The notes beneath the pieces were generated by a model that made no database searches, was not told the DNA's origin, and saw only the letters and a program-made list of their open reading frames with translations. Both the position numbers and the translations under genes were made by a program. This document shows positions 51,833 through 61,579 of a stretch of 64,000 nucleotides of DNA, in pieces. The DNA is taken from NCBI RefSeq assembly GCF_025642255.1, contig NZ_CP106759.1:1701501-1765500 (forward strand), read 5' to 3'. This DNA comes from Stenotrophomonas maltophilia. GTDB lineage: Bacteria; Pseudomonadota; Gammaproteobacteria; Xanthomonadales; Xanthomonadaceae. The number at the start of each line of letters is the position of its first letter. Positions within the stretch are counted from its first letter, which is position 1.

Positions 51833-52885
51833 ATGGTACGGATGAAGCACACAGGGGCCGCGCTGCTGGTGGCGGCCCTGGCAGGCGCTGCAATGCCTGC
51901 CTTGGCCTGCACACGTGCGGTCTATCTGGGTGACAACGGCGATGTGATCACGGCGCGGTCGATGGACTGGAAGGTCGATGTGGCGACCAACCTGTACGTG
52001 TTGCCGCGCGGAATTGCACGGACCGGCGAGGCCGGGCCGAAGTCGTTGGCATGGACTGCACGGTACGGCAGTGTGGTGGCCACCGGCTACGACGTGTCGA
52101 CCACCGATGGCATGAACGAGAAGGGGCTGGTCGCCAATCTGCTATGGCTGGTGGAATCGGAGTATCCGCAGCAGCGCGGCAGCAAGCCCGGCCTGGCCAT
52201 TTCATTGTGGGCGCAGTACGTGCTGGATAATTTCGCGACAGTCGCAGAGGCCGTGGCGGCGCTGCAGCGCGAGCCGTACTCCATCGTCACCGACAAGGTG
52301 CCCGGCGAGGACCGGCAGGCGACCCTGCATCTCTCTCTGTCCGATGCCAGCGGCGACAGCGCGATCGTGGAATACATCGGTGGCCGTCAGGTCATCCATC
52401 ATGATCGCCGCTACCAGGTGATGACGAATTCGCCCATCTTCGAGCATCAGCTTGCGCTCAACAGCTACTGGCAGCAGATCGGCGGCACGGTGATGCTGCC
52501 GGGCACCAACCGATCGGCCGACCGTTTTGCACGCGCGTCGTTCTACATCAATGCGATTCCCAAGGCGGAAGACCCCGTGGTGGCACTGGCCAGTGTGTTC
52601 AGTGTGATCCGCAATGTCTCGGTGCCGTACGGAATCACCACGCCGGGCGAGCCCAACATCTCGTCCACGCGCTGGCGCACCGTGGCCGACCACAAGCGAC
52701 GCCTGTACTTCTTCGAGTCCGCGATGACGCCGAATACGTTCTGGGTGGACCTCAACAGGATCGACTTCGGTGGCAAGGTGCTCAAGCTGGACCTGGGCAA
52801 GGACCAGCGCAACACCTTCTCCGGCGATGCGCTGGAGCATTTCGTTCCCAGCGCACCGTTCACCTTCCTCGGTGTCGGGAGCTAG
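51833..52885 (+). CDS. Secreted choloylglycine-hydrolase/penicillin-V-acylase-family amidase
   Basis: Exported Ntn hydrolase of 350 aa. Signal-peptide cleavage after ALA would expose Cys26 as the N-terminal nucleophile (ACTRAVYLG). Further family residues are Arg and Asp in ITARSMDWKVD, NEKGLVANLLWL, the Asn in VMTNSPIFEHQLALN and the Arg in TNRSADRFARASFY. Substrates in the family include bile salts, penicillin V and acyl-homoserine lactones; which applies here is not decidable. GGGGG precedes the ATG. The TAG stop shares the palindrome CTAG with the stop of the convergent gene. Confidence 0.9.
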   Translation: MVRMKHTGAALLVAALAGAAMPALACTRAVYLGDNGDVITARSMDWKVDVATNLYVLPRGIARTGEAGPKSLAWTARYGSVVATGYDVSTTDGMNEKGLVANLLWLVESEYPQQRGSKPGLAISLWAQYVLDNFATVAEAVAALQREPYSIVTDKVPGEDRQATLHLSLSDASGDSAIVEYIGGRQVIHHDRRYQVMTNSPIFEHQLALNSYWQQIGGTVMLPGTNRSADRFARASFYINAIPKAEDPVVALASVFSVIRNVSVPYGITTPGEPNISSTRWRTVADHKRRLYFFESAMTPNTFWVDLNRIDFGGKVLKLDLGKDQRNTFSGDALEHFVPSAPFTFLGVGS

Positions 52886-53655
52886 TTCGACGCCTGGGTC
52901 GCGGCCGGGTAGACCGCCTGGATCTGGCAGCTGCCGCGGGTGTACAGCGGCAGCGGCCCCAGGCCGCGCTCGTCGCCGGGCTCGAACTCGGCACTGAGGA
53001 TGCGATCACCCGGATTGCCGCAGATCAGGCCGTTCTGCAGCCCGGACTGGAAGCTGACCTGAGGCGCGCGGTCCAGCTGGCGGCAACTGCCGCCCAGTTC
53101 GACGCGGTAGTAGCGGTGGCCGCCATTGCGGCGTGGATTGGTCTCCACCAGCAGCCCCTGCTGATCGGAGGACCAGGCACGGACGTTGCGGGTTGCAAAA
53201 CAGTAGGCGGGCGATCCGCCGAAGCTGCGGCGCTGCTCGCGCCGCTCGCTGATGGTCACCGCAGGCAGGGTCGCGGTGCTCAGGCGGTCACTGTCACGGG
53301 CGACAGTGGCGTAGTCGCGGTTCTGCACTGGACTGACCGCGCTGACCGCGCAGCTGTGCCCGTCCACGACAACACGTTCGCTGGGGCGGCCGCAGGCCCA
53401 GCCTGCCGGCGCTTCCAGCTTCAGGGAGGTGGCGGCACGCACGTTCGGGCAGTCTTCGCTGAAGTCGATCCGGTAGGCCTGGCCGGAAGCGGCACGGACG
53501 GCGATCGAGCGCGGCGAGGCCTGCTCCACCTCCTGCACGCCCACGGCGTCGAGGCAGTGCGGTGCCGGCGCCCGGCGTTCCTGCCCGCTGGCGGTGACGG
53601 AAAGGGACAGGCCGATGCTCGCGGCCAGAGCCAGGGAAACCTGTCGATATGCCAT
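52882..53655 (-). CDS. Secreted Cys-rich hypothetical protein
   Basis: A 257-aa exported protein with a signal peptide (LALAASIGLSLSVTASGQE). The mature part has paired cysteines (PHCLD, EDCPN, WACGR, HSCAV, YCFAT, SCRQL, ICGNP, SCQIQ), enough for four disulfides, and looks beta-rich. I recognise no family. GGAG precedes the ATG at 53655, and the larger open frame upstream is antisense to the AraC gene, so it is excluded. It is divergent from the AraC gene and may be controlled by it. Confidence 0.7.
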   Translation of the reverse strand: MAYRQVSLALAASIGLSLSVTASGQERRAPAPHCLDAVGVQEVEQASPRSIAVRAASGQAYRIDFSEDCPNVRAATSLKLEAPAGWACGRPSERVVVDGHSCAVSAVSPVQNRDYATVARDSDRLSTATLPAVTISERREQRRSFGGSPAYCFATRNVRAWSSDQQGLLVETNPRRNGGHRYYRVELGGSCRQLDRAPQVSFQSGLQNGLICGNPGDRILSAEFEPGDERGLGPLPLYTRGSCQIQAVYPAATQASN

Positions 53656-53735
53656 GACCTGCACTCCTTGCTGGATAGACGGCCCGACTATAGCAGTCAA
53701 TTGCACCGCCGGTGTCAGGCGCGCAGACTTGCCGA

Positions 53736-54431
53736 ATGGGCGCCATTTTCCACCTCCGGCACTATGGCCAGGCCACCGGCCTGGATCGCCACGACTACGC
53801 GCAATGGGTGCTGCCACTGCAGGGCGAGCTGCAGTTCGAGCTGGAAGGGCGGGGCGGCCGGCTGGACCTTCTGCAGGGCGCATTCGTGGCCGCCGGCGAG
53901 GCGCATGACCAGATGGCGGAGGGTCCGAACGGTTTCGTGATCGTTGATTGCGGTCCGGATGTTCTGGACGACGACACGCAGGAGCACCTGTGCAGGCAGC
54001 GGTGGCTGCATCTGCCGCTGGCCCTGCGCCAGGGGCTGGCCGAGGTGCGGCAGGGGCAGCCGCTGCCGTTGCTGCTGCCTGCCTTGCTGAGGGTGTTTGC
54101 ACCGGCAGGCAGTGGCGCGCGCATGCAGGGGCTGTGCACGGCGGTACAGGCCGACCCGGGGCAGCCCTGGCCGGTCGCGCGCATGGCGGCATTCGTCGGC
54201 GTCAGCGAAAGCCGGCTGCATGCGTTGTTCCAGCGCGAATTCGGCTTGAGTCCGCAGGCCTGGGTCAGTGCCTGCCGCCTGCGCTGGGCCAAGCACCAGC
54301 TGCGGACCAGTGCGCTGCCGATCAGCGAGATTGCGCTGGCCGCGGGGTATTCCGAACAGAGCGCATTGACCCGAGCGCTGCGCCGGGAGAGCGGCGTAAC
54401 CCCTGCGGCCTGGCGGCGGGGCAGCCTCTGA
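53736..54431 (+). CDS. AraC-family transcriptional regulator
   Basis: DNA-binding regulator of 231 aa with a cupin-like N-terminal domain (FHLRHYGQATGLDRHDYAQW followed by VLPLQGELQFEL) and a C-terminal double HTH: MAAFVGVSESRLHALFQREF then ISEIALAAGYSEQSALTRAL, RRESGVTPAAWR. The family signature is complete. ATG at 53736 is chosen over an upstream codon. It lies 80 bases from the divergent secreted protein gene and upstream of a DMT exporter; either may be a target. The inducer is unknown. Confidence 0.9.
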   Translation: MGAIFHLRHYGQATGLDRHDYAQWVLPLQGELQFELEGRGGRLDLLQGAFVAAGEAHDQMAEGPNGFVIVDCGPDVLDDDTQEHLCRQRWLHLPLALRQGLAEVRQGQPLPLLLPALLRVFAPAGSGARMQGLCTAVQADPGQPWPVARMAAFVGVSESRLHALFQREFGLSPQAWVSACRLRWAKHQLRTSALPISEIALAAGYSEQSALTRALRRESGVTPAAWRRGSL

Positions 54432-54557
54432 TCCATGGCGCTGCGGGAACGCCGCCGAGTGCGTCCGGCTCTGCCGGGACAGCAATAGCCTGGGTCAAGA
54501 GAGGTCGTCCGGTGGGCGGCTACACTGCGCGGCCTCTTCTCCCCCGAAGAATCCGCA

Positions 54558-55508
54558 ATGCGCAACAATCCGATGGTCCTGGGCATCGCCAATGGCGTAG
54601 CCGCGGGCGCGCTGTGGGGCGTGGTGTTCCTGGCGCCTGCCGTGCTGCACACGTTCAACGCCCTGCAGCTGTCTGCCGGCCGTTATCTGGTCTATGGCCT
54701 CATCGCCGTGATCCTGCTGCTGCCGCGCTGGATGCGGCTGGCGCCGAGGCTGGGGCGCGCGGAATGGTACGCCCTGCTGTGGCTGAGCCTGGCGGGCAAC
54801 CTGGTGTACTTCCTGCTGCTGGCCACGGCCGTGCAGTGGGCCGGTGGCGCTGCGGCCTCGCTGATCGTCGGCCTGATTCCGGTCGTGGTGACCCTGGTGG
54901 GCGTGCGCGAGCAGGGGGCGGTTCCCCTGAAGCAGCTGTTGCCCGCCTTGGCGCTGTGCGTGCTCGGCGTGGCCCTGGTCGGGTGGGAGGCGCTGATGTC
55001 CGAACACCTGGCGACGCCCTGGCGGCAGCGCCTGATCGGCCTGCTGTGTGCCTTCGGTGCACTGTTCTCGTGGGCGTTGTACTCGATCGGCAACAGCCGC
55101 TGGCTGGCGCGGCGCCCGGATCTGTCCAGCCATGACTGGTCGTTGCTGACGGGTGTCACCACCGGCGGGTTGTCCCTGCTGCTGGTACCGATGGCCTTCG
55201 CCGGGTCCGCCGGCAGCCATACGGCCGCACAATGGGGCGCATTCTGGGCCATCAGCGCAGGTGTCGCGGTCGTGGCGTCGATCGTGGGCAACGCATTCTG
55301 GAACCGTGCCAGCCGTCTGCTGCCGCTGACTTTGACCGGGCAGATGATCGTGTTCGAAACCCTGTTCGCGCTGCTGTACGCATTTGCCTGGCAGCAGCGC
55401 TGGCCAACCGTGCTGGAGGCACTGGCGATCGTGTTCCTGGTGGCGGGAGTGATGCTGTGCGCGCACGCTCACCGCGCGCCACGCGCGATCGCCGAACATG
55501 CCGGCTGA
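54558..55508 (+). CDS. EamA-family DMT transporter
   Basis: Inner-membrane exporter of 316 aa with ten helices in two EamA repeats, starting GIANGVAAGALWGVVFLAPA and again near LIGLLCAFGALFSWALYSIG. It is unrelated in detail to the DMT gene at 8022. Position directly after the AraC gene (126-base gap, same strand) hints at common control. It lies just upstream of the threonine operon; members such as RhtA export threonine or homoserine, so an amino-acid export role is possible but unproven. Confidence 0.88.
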   Translation: MRNNPMVLGIANGVAAGALWGVVFLAPAVLHTFNALQLSAGRYLVYGLIAVILLLPRWMRLAPRLGRAEWYALLWLSLAGNLVYFLLLATAVQWAGGAAASLIVGLIPVVVTLVGVREQGAVPLKQLLPALALCVLGVALVGWEALMSEHLATPWRQRLIGLLCAFGALFSWALYSIGNSRWLARRPDLSSHDWSLLTGVTTGGLSLLLVPMAFAGSAGSHTAAQWGAFWAISAGVAVVASIVGNAFWNRASRLLPLTLTGQMIVFETLFALLYAFAWQQRWPTVLEALAIVFLVAGVMLCAHAHRAPRAIAEHAG

Positions 55509-55609
55509 ATGGCCATCTCAGAGTCGACGATCGCTGCTTTGTCTCAGTTGCAACCAAATGACGGCACGTTGGCAGATGATCGGCGCAGGGAGTTTTTGCG
55601 CTGCAGCAC

Positions 55610-55646
55610 TTGACAGCAGCGGGGCGAACAGTGTTTTCTGTCCGCC
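55610..55646 (+). promoter_or_regulatory. Putative thr operon promoter
   Basis: TTGACA at 55610-55615 is a perfect -35 hexamer. The best -10 at 16-17 base spacing is weak (TGTTTT, 55632-55637). Transcription from it would begin about 55644, only a few bases before the leader-peptide ATG at 55647, and there is no Shine-Dalgarno sequence. A leaderless transcript is therefore possible; an upstream promoter is the alternative. Confidence 0.45.
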
Positions 55647-55781
55647 ATGGTCCTTGATGCCGCCACCGCCAGCCTGATCGCACCCGCTACTGCGGGGCGT
55701 CCGACTGCACCGGTCGCCATCACCACCATTACCACCACCACCGTCACCACTGCCCTGGTGCGGCCCGTCGTCTTCGTGTAA
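55647..55781 (+). CDS. thrL: Threonine operon leader peptide (ThrL)
   Basis: A 44-codon leader whose middle reads AITTITTTTVTTA: within 11 codons there are eight Thr and two Ile. This is the classic design by which ribosome stalling on threonyl- and isoleucyl-tRNA shortage controls attenuation of thrABC. The peptide begins MVLDAATASLIAPATAGRPT and ends RPVVFV. It lies 84 bases before thrA, with pairing elements between. The codon run uses ACC almost only. No Shine-Dalgarno site is evident. The gene is too short for ordinary gene calling but strongly supported by composition and place. Confidence 0.88.
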   Translation: MVLDAATASLIAPATAGRPTAPVAITTITTTTVTTALVRPVVFV

Positions 55782-55795
55782 CTCCCGAAAACCAC

Positions 55796-55849
55796 GGCCC
55801 CGCACCATCCAGGTGGCGGGGAAACTCGACACCTGCATGCGACGGGGCC
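55796..55849 (+). promoter_or_regulatory. Alternative hairpins between thrL and thrA (attenuator candidate)
   Basis: CCCCGCACC (55798-55806) can pair with GGTGGCGGGG (55812-55821) with one bulge. Alternatively GGCCCCG (55796-55802) can pair with CGGGGCC (55843-55849). The two structures share the CCCCG strand and exclude each other, as expected for an attenuation switch. Neither is followed by a clear U-run, so control may act by another termination mode or on thrA translation; the second stem ends shortly before the GAGG site of thrA. Confidence 0.6.
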
Positions 55850-55865
55850 TCCTGCCGAGGTCTGC

Positions 55866-58370
55866 ATGTCTTCCCACGTTCTCCCCCCTCCTGTTGCCCC
55901 GGCCGAGCTGGCCTCGCCGTCCATGGTCGTGCACAAGTTCGGCGGCACTTCGGTGGCCGACGCCGAGCGCTACCGCCATGTCGGCGGCCTGCTGCGAGCC
56001 CGCCCCGAATCGCAGCAGGTCACCGTTGTCTCGGCCATGAAGGGCGTCACCGATGCGTTGATTGAACTGGCCCAGCTGGCGGCGCAGGGAGACGAGGGGT
56101 GGCGCGAGGCCTGGCATGCGTTGCGTGCCCGCCATCGTGGGGCCGCGGTGGCCCTGCTCGGCGAACAGGTGGGCGACACCGTGGAGTGGATCGACGCGCG
56201 TTTCGAGCAGCTGTCCGAAGTGCTGGCCGCGCTGACCGTGATCGGGGAGCTGCCGCGTGAAGTGCTCGACCGCGTGCAGGGCCTGGGCGAGGTGTTCTCC
56301 GCGCAGCTGCTGGGTACGTACCTGCGCGCATGCGGCGAGGACTGCGCCGTCCTTGATGCACGCGACGTGCTCGTGGTCGGCCACGGCGAGCTGGGCGTGG
56401 ATGTGGACTGGGAAGCCAGCGCCGACCGTCTGGCGAAATGGCGCCTGCAGCATCCGCAGACGCGCGTGGTCGCCACCGGGTTCGTCGCCCGGGACCGCAA
56501 CGACCGCATCACCACGCTTGGCCGCAACGGCAGTGACTACTCCGGCGCGATCTTCGCCGCGCTGTTCAATGCCGACGAGCTGCACATCTGGACCGATGTC
56601 GATGGTGTGCTGTCGGCCGACCCGCGACTGGTGCCGGAGGCGGTGCAGCTGGAGTCGCTGAGCTACGACGAAGCCTGCGAGCTGGCGTACTTCGGCGCGA
56701 AAGTGGTGCACCCGCAGACGATGTCGCCGGCGATCCGGCTCGGGCTGCCGATCTTCATCCGCAACACCTTCCAGCCGACCCACCCGGGTACGCGCATCAG
56801 CGCCGAGCGCTCGCCGCGCGGACCGGTGAAGGGGCTCACGCTGAGTCCCGACCTGGCCCTGCTGAATCTCGAGGGGACCGGCCTGATCGGCGTGCCTGGC
56901 ACCGCCGAGCGCGTATTCGCAGCGTTGCGCCAGGCGCAGGTGTCGGTGGTGATGATCTCGCAGGGTTCTTCGGAGCACTCGATCTGCTGCGTGGTGCGGG
57001 CTGCCGAAGCGGGCCGTGGCCGCGGAGCGTTGCTGCAGGCCTTTGCCCATGAACTGTCGGTCGGCCAGGTGCAGCGCGTACAGGTCCACGAAGGGGTCAG
57101 CGTGCTGGCGGCGGTGGGCGATGGCATGGCCGGCCAGCCCGGTGTGGCTGCGCGCCTGTTCGAGGCGCTCGGCCGGGCGCAGGTCAATATCCTGGCGATC
57201 GCCCAGGGTTCCTCCGAGCGCAACATCTCGGTGGCCGTGGACAGCGCTGACGCGACGCGCGCGCTGCGCGCCGCCCACGCCGGATTCTGGTTGTCGCCGC
57301 AGACGTTCGCGGTGGGCGTGATCGGGCCGGGCAACGTCGGTGCCGCGCTGCTGGATCAGTTGCTGGCGGCGCGCCCGCAGCTGCTGGCCAAGGCCAATGT
57401 CGATCTGCGCCTGCGTGCACTGGCATCGCGTTCGCGGATGCGGCTGGAGGCCGATGGTCTGCATGCCGACTGGCGGCAGGCGCTGCAGGCGGGCGGTGAG
57501 GCCAGCGATCTCGACCGCTTCACCGAGCACCTGTTGGCCGCGCACCTGCCGCATGCGGTGGTGATCGACTGCAGTGGCAGCAGCGAGGTCGCCGAGCGCT
57601 ATGCCGATTGGCTGGCCGCGGGCATCCATGTGGTCACCCCGAACAAACAGGCGGGCGCCGGCCCGCTGTCGCGCTACCAGCGGATCCGTGCGGCGGCGGC
57701 TGCCAGTGGCGCGCGCTTCCGCTATGAGGCGACGGTGGGCGCCGGCCTGCCGGTGATCACCACGCTGCGCGACCTGGTCGATACCGGCGACGAGGTGCTG
57801 GCCATCGAAGGCATTTTCTCGGGCACGCTGGCCTGGCTGTTCAACCGCTTCGACGGCAGCCAGCCGTTCTCCTCGCTGGTGGCGCAGGCGCGTTCGATGG
57901 GCTACACCGAGCCGGATCCCCGCGATGACCTGTCGGGGGTGGATGTCGCGCGCAAGCTGGTGATCCTGGCGCGCGAGGCCGGCCACGCACTCAGTCTTGA
58001 ACAGGTGCAGGTGGAAAGCCTGGTGCCGGCGCTGCTTCGCGAAGGCAGCGTCGAGGACTTCATGGCCCGCCTGGGCGAGTCTGATGCATCACTGCAGCAA
58101 CGCCTGCAGGACGCGCGCGAGCGCGGCGCAGTGCTGCGCTATGTGGCCAGGCTTGACGCGGACGGCGCGTCGGTGGGTCTGCACGAGCTGCCGGCGGCAC
58201 ACGCGTTCGCCAACCTGCGCCTGACCGACAACGTGGTGCAGTTCCGTACCCGCCGCTACTGTGAGAATCCGCTGGTGGTGCAGGGGCCCGGCGCGGGACC
58301 GGAGGTCACTGCTGCAGGCGTGTTTGCCGACCTGCTGCGGGTGGCGGCCGGTGAAGGGGCGCGCCTGTGA
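55866..58370 (+). CDS. thrA: Bifunctional aspartate kinase / homoserine dehydrogenase
   Basis: Catalyses the first and third steps from aspartate to threonine. The 834-aa protein has an N-terminal kinase ([19 protein letters not shown], then [17 protein letters not shown] and [13 protein letters not shown]), a central pair of ACT domains for allosteric control (about 320-465, [20 protein letters not shown] and [19 protein letters not shown]) and a C-terminal homoserine dehydrogenase ([34 protein letters not shown], and [15 protein letters not shown]). E. coli ThrA has 820 aa. GAGG precedes ATG 55866. Its stop overlaps thrB as GTGA. Confidence 0.97.
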   Translation: MSSHVLPPPVAPAELASPSMVVHKFGGTSVADAERYRHVGGLLRARPESQQVTVVSAMKGVTDALIELAQLAAQGDEGWREAWHALRARHRGAAVALLGEQVGDTVEWIDARFEQLSEVLAALTVIGELPREVLDRVQGLGEVFSAQLLGTYLRACGEDCAVLDARDVLVVGHGELGVDVDWEASADRLAKWRLQHPQTRVVATGFVARDRNDRITTLGRNGSDYSGAIFAALFNADELHIWTDVDGVLSADPRLVPEAVQLESLSYDEACELAYFGAKVVHPQTMSPAIRLGLPIFIRNTFQPTHPGTRISAERSPRGPVKGLTLSPDLALLNLEGTGLIGVPGTAERVFAALRQAQVSVVMISQGSSEHSICCVVRAAEAGRGRGALLQAFAHELSVGQVQRVQVHEGVSVLAAVGDGMAGQPGVAARLFEALGRAQVNILAIAQGSSERNISVAVDSADATRALRAAHAGFWLSPQTFAVGVIGPGNVGAALLDQLLAARPQLLAKANVDLRLRALASRSRMRLEADGLHADWRQALQAGGEASDLDRFTEHLLAAHLPHAVVIDCSGSSEVAERYADWLAAGIHVVTPNKQAGAGPLSRYQRIRAAAAASGARFRYEATVGAGLPVITTLRDLVDTGDEVLAIEGIFSGTLAWLFNRFDGSQPFSSLVAQARSMGYTEPDPRDDLSGVDVARKLVILAREAGHALSLEQVQVESLVPALLREGSVEDFMARLGESDASLQQRLQDARERGAVLRYVARLDADGASVGLHELPAAHAFANLRLTDNVVQFRTRRYCENPLVVQGPGAGPEVTAAGVFADLLRVAAGEGARL

Positions 58371-59281
58371 TCGCACGTGCATTCGCGCCGGCATCGGTGG
58401 CCAATGTGGCAGTGGGGTTCGACATTCTGGGCCATGCCATCGCCGGTATCGGCGACACGGTCAGCGTGCGCCGCATCGATGAGCCTGCGGTGCGTATCGC
58501 GGCGATCCGTGGCAGTGCGGTCGAGCTTCCACTGGAGGCAGCGGGCAACACGGCTGGCGCGGCACTGCTGTCACTGCGCGAAGGCCTGGGCCTGGGCTAC
58601 GGGTTCGAGCTGGAGATCGACAAGGGCATTCCGTTCGGCTCCGGCATGGGTGGCTCAGCAGCATCCTGCGTCGCGGCACTGGTTGCAGCCAACGCGCTGC
58701 TGGATGCGCCGCTGCCACGCGCCGCCCTGTATCCGCACGCGCTCGACGGCGAAGCGGTGGCCAGCGGCGGTCGCCATGGCGACAACGTCGGACCCTTGCT
58801 GGCGGGCGGGCTGGCGCTGTGCACCGCCGACAGGGTGGTGTCGGTGCCGGTGCCTGCGTGCTGGCACAGCCTGCTGGTGCATCCGCATGCCGTGCTGGAA
58901 ACGCGCAGGGCACGGCAGGCGCTGCAGGGCAGTTACGCGCTGCGCGAGTTTGTCGCCCAGAGCGCGAATCTGGCCCTGGTCCTCAGCGGCTGCCATCGCG
59001 GCGATGCCACGCTGGTGCGCGCCGGCTTGCGCGATGTGCTGATCGAGCCACGACGTGCCGGCCTGATCGCGGGATTCGAGGCAGCGCGTGACGCCGCGCT
59101 GTCGGCGGGCGCAATGGGCGCGGGTATTTCCGGTGCCGGTCCCAGCGTGTTCGCCTGGTTCGAAGATGCGGTGCAGGCGCAGGCTGCCGCAGGGCAGGTT
59201 CGGGCGGCATTTGCGGCTGCCGGCTTCGACAGTGACGCCTGGGTCTCGCCGTTGGACGCGGCGGGAGCACGACTGTGCTGA
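58367..59281 (+). CDS. thrB: Homoserine kinase
   Basis: GHMP-family kinase of 304 aa that phosphorylates homoserine. Motif 1 lies in [19 protein letters not shown], the ATP-binding loop in [17 protein letters not shown] and motif 3 in [18 protein letters not shown]. The GTG start overlaps the thrA stop (GTGA), so synthesis is coupled. Length and sequence follow the E. coli enzyme. It is the middle gene of thrABC. Confidence 0.97.
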   Translation: MIARAFAPASVANVAVGFDILGHAIAGIGDTVSVRRIDEPAVRIAAIRGSAVELPLEAAGNTAGAALLSLREGLGLGYGFELEIDKGIPFGSGMGGSAASCVAALVAANALLDAPLPRAALYPHALDGEAVASGGRHGDNVGPLLAGGLALCTADRVVSVPVPACWHSLLVHPHAVLETRRARQALQGSYALREFVAQSANLALVLSGCHRGDATLVRAGLRDVLIEPRRAGLIAGFEAARDAALSAGAMGAGISGAGPSVFAWFEDAVQAQAAAGQVRAAFAAAGFDSDAWVSPLDAAGARLC

Positions 59282-59310
59282 CTTCTTTCCTCTCATTGGA
59301 TACCGATCCC

Positions 59311-60597
59311 ATGCAATTCGTTTCCACCCGCGGCCAGTCGCCGGCCGTCGGCCTGAGTGCCGCCATCGCCGCCGGCCTCGCCCCCGATGGGGGGCTGTAT
59401 GTGCCCAGCGCCTTGCCTGCGCCGCATCATGTGCAGCAGGGCGAGACCCTCGCCGAAACCGCCGCCGATCTGCTGGCACCCTTCTTCGACGGCGACGCGC
59501 TGCAGGAGGCGCTGCCTTCGATCTGCCGTGAGGCGTTCGATTTTCCGGTGCCGTTGCGTCCGCTTGGCGGTGGCGACTACGTCCTCGAGCTGTTCCATGG
59601 TCCCACTGCGGCCTTCAAGGACATCGGCGCACGTTTCCTGGCAGGCGCGCTGTCGAGGCTGCAGGCGGGCAAGGGACGCGACCTGACGATCGTCGTTGCC
59701 ACGTCCGGTGATACCGGTGCCGCCGTGGCGGCGGCCTTCCATCGCCAACCGGGCGTGCGCGTGGTGGTGCTGTATCCGGATGGCCGGGTATCGCCGCGCC
59801 AGGCGCACCAGCTCGGCTGCTTCGGCGACAACATCCAGGCGCTGCGCGTGGCGGGTTCGTTCGACGACTGCCAGGCCATGGTCAAGCAGGCGCTGGCCGA
59901 TCGGGCGTTGCAGGCGGACGTGCCGCTGAGTTCGGCCAACAGCATCAGCCTGGGGCGTCTTCTGCCACAGATGAGCTACTACGCGCATGCGGCACTCGTC
60001 CATCATGGGCAGCATCGGCGCCGGCTCAATCTGGTGGTGCCGACCGGCAACCTGGGCAACGCGATGGCTGCGGTGCTCGCACGCACGCTGGGGGTTCCCA
60101 TCGGCCAGATCGTGCTGGCCACCAATGCCAATGATGTGCTGCCGAAGTACTTCGAGGGCGGCGCGTATCAGCCGCAGGCCAGTGTCGCCACGGTCGCCAA
60201 TGCGATGGATGTGGGCGCGCCGAGCAACTTCGAGCGCCTGCGGTGGCTGTACGACGGCGACGATGCCGAACTGCGCGCAGCCCTCCGTGCTTTCGCGGTG
60301 GATGATGTGACCATCCGCGCCACCATCGCCAGTGCGCACGCCAGCGGGGGCGAGCTGTTCTGCCCGCATACCGCGACGGCAGTGAAGGTGCTGAAGGACC
60401 TCCGCGCGGGCGGGGCGAAGGGCGACTGGGCGGTGGTGGCAACCGCGCACCCGGCCAAGTTCGAGGCGGTGGTGGAGCCATTGATCGGCGAAGCAGTGCC
60501 GGTGCCTCCGGCGCTGGCGGCGCTGCTGCAGCGTCCCGCGCATGCGGAACCGCTGGCTGCCGACTATGCGGCGCTGCGCGAGGTGCTGCTGCGTTGA
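59311..60597 (+). CDS. thrC: Threonine synthase
   Basis: PLP enzyme of 428 aa that converts phosphohomoserine to threonine. The Schiff-base Lys is in [15 protein letters not shown], the phosphate-contact block in [17 protein letters not shown] and the PLP-phosphate loop in [15 protein letters not shown]. The ATG at 59311 begins the conserved [19 protein letters not shown]; an upstream ATG-like codon adds 12 residues that overlap thrB. It ends the operon; a GC-rich hairpin lies 54 bases downstream. Confidence 0.96.
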   Translation: MQFVSTRGQSPAVGLSAAIAAGLAPDGGLYVPSALPAPHHVQQGETLAETAADLLAPFFDGDALQEALPSICREAFDFPVPLRPLGGGDYVLELFHGPTAAFKDIGARFLAGALSRLQAGKGRDLTIVVATSGDTGAAVAAAFHRQPGVRVVVLYPDGRVSPRQAHQLGCFGDNIQALRVAGSFDDCQAMVKQALADRALQADVPLSSANSISLGRLLPQMSYYAHAALVHHGQHRRRLNLVVPTGNLGNAMAAVLARTLGVPIGQIVLATNANDVLPKYFEGGAYQPQASVATVANAMDVGAPSNFERLRWLYDGDDAELRAALRAFAVDDVTIRATIASAHASGGELFCPHTATAVKVLKDLRAGGAKGDWAVVATAHPAKFEAVVEPLIGEAVPVPPALAALLQRPAHAEPLAADYAALREVLLR

Positions 60598-60650
60598 CCC
60601 ACAGGCGCCGGACACGGCGCGGCGTCGTCTGAAGCAAGGGGCAGGGTGGG

Positions 60651-60671
60651 GCGCCCGGTACCACCGGGCGC
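60651..60671. other. GC-rich hairpin between thrC and the Crp/Fnr gene
   Basis: GCGCCCGGT (60651-60659) pairs perfectly with ACCGGGCGC (60663-60671) around a 3-base loop. No U-run follows in either direction, so it is not a textbook terminator, but its place between convergent genes suits transcript-end protection or Rho-linked termination. Confidence 0.55.
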
Positions 60672-60688
60672 AGGTCGTGGCGCGACGC

Positions 60689-61441
60689 TCAAGCCTGGAC
60701 GTCGCCCGCCAGCTGGCGCAGCCCGTCCTCGTCGAGGATCTCCACGACGTTCAGATGCGGCAGCGCGATCAGCGCCTGCTGACGCAGCTTGGTGAAGGTG
60801 CGGCTGACTGTCTCCATGGTCAGGCCGAGGTGGTCGGCGATGTCGCCGCGCCCCATCGGCAGCGAGACGCGCAGGCCGTCGCCGCCCAGTCGCGCCTCGC
60901 GCGCGGCCAGGCGCAGCAGGAAGTCAGCCAGCTTTTCCGCAGGCTGCAGCCGCGCCAGGGCGAGGGCCGCATCCTGCGCAGCGTCCAGCTCCTGGCAGGC
61001 GCGTTGCAGCAGCTTGCGCTCCAGGTGCGGATAACGCCCGCGCAGCGCCTTCATCTGCGGCAGCGCGACGCGGCAGACCCGGCTGTCAGCGATCGCCTCG
61101 ATGTCGTAGCGGTGATGGTCGCTGCCGCTCAGGCCCAGGTAGTCGCCCGGCAGCACGAAGCCATTGATCTGGCGGCGGCCGTCGGCCAGCGTCCGCACCA
61201 GGCGCAGTGCGCCGGCGGTCAATGTATAGACATGCTGGCGCTCTTCGCCGGTGCGGGCGAGGGTGCTGCCCATCGTCACCGCCTGCGAGACGGTCACCTG
61301 TTCAAGTGCCTGCACTTCATCAGGAGACAGCGCCGAACACACCGCCAGGTGGCGGACCGAGCAGTGCAGGCAGTCCAACGTGGAGCAGGACTGCCCGGCG
61401 ATGTCGTTGTTGGCGGACGGGGCGCCGGAAGGCCGGGACAT
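60689..61441 (-). CDS. Crp/Fnr-family regulator with FNR-type cysteines
   Basis: Regulator of 250 aa with a cyclic-nucleotide-binding-like fold and C-terminal HTH. N-terminal Cys19, Cys24, Cys27 and Cys35 and central Cys123 (SRVCRVAL) resemble the four Fe-S ligands of FNR, though the CX2CX7C spacing differs from the E. coli CX2CX5C. The recognition helix [20 protein letters not shown] keeps the E--SR pattern that reads TTGAT half sites. It is therefore a likely oxygen-sensing activator for low-oxygen metabolism. It is divergent from hisS and convergent with thrC. Confidence 0.88.
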   Translation of the reverse strand: MSRPSGAPSANNDIAGQSCSTLDCLHCSVRHLAVCSALSPDEVQALEQVTVSQAVTMGSTLARTGEERQHVYTLTAGALRLVRTLADGRRQINGFVLPGDYLGLSGSDHHRYDIEAIADSRVCRVALPQMKALRGRYPHLERKLLQRACQELDAAQDAALALARLQPAEKLADFLLRLAAREARLGGDGLRVSLPMGRGDIADHLGLTMETVSRTFTKLRQQALIALPHLNVVEILDEDGLRQLAGDVQA

Positions 61442-61579
61442 GGTGCGTGGGCGTATCGCGGGCGGGGAGGGCCTTATGATACTTCAAGCGGCTGTTCGAC
61501 CCTGCGTCAGGCGGCCGCGCGCTCCAGGGCGCTAGAATGTCGCCCCCTCCCACGTCCCGTTCCAGCAGGAGTTGCTCCC

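Noticed and set aside
55518-57986. 822-codon - strand open frame
   Set aside because: Antisense to thrL and thrA, both of which are well supported.
60542-61579. 346-codon N-terminal extension of hisS
   Set aside because: It reads through antisense of the Crp/Fnr gene. HisS family sequence begins at the GTG at 61580, which has its own ribosome site.
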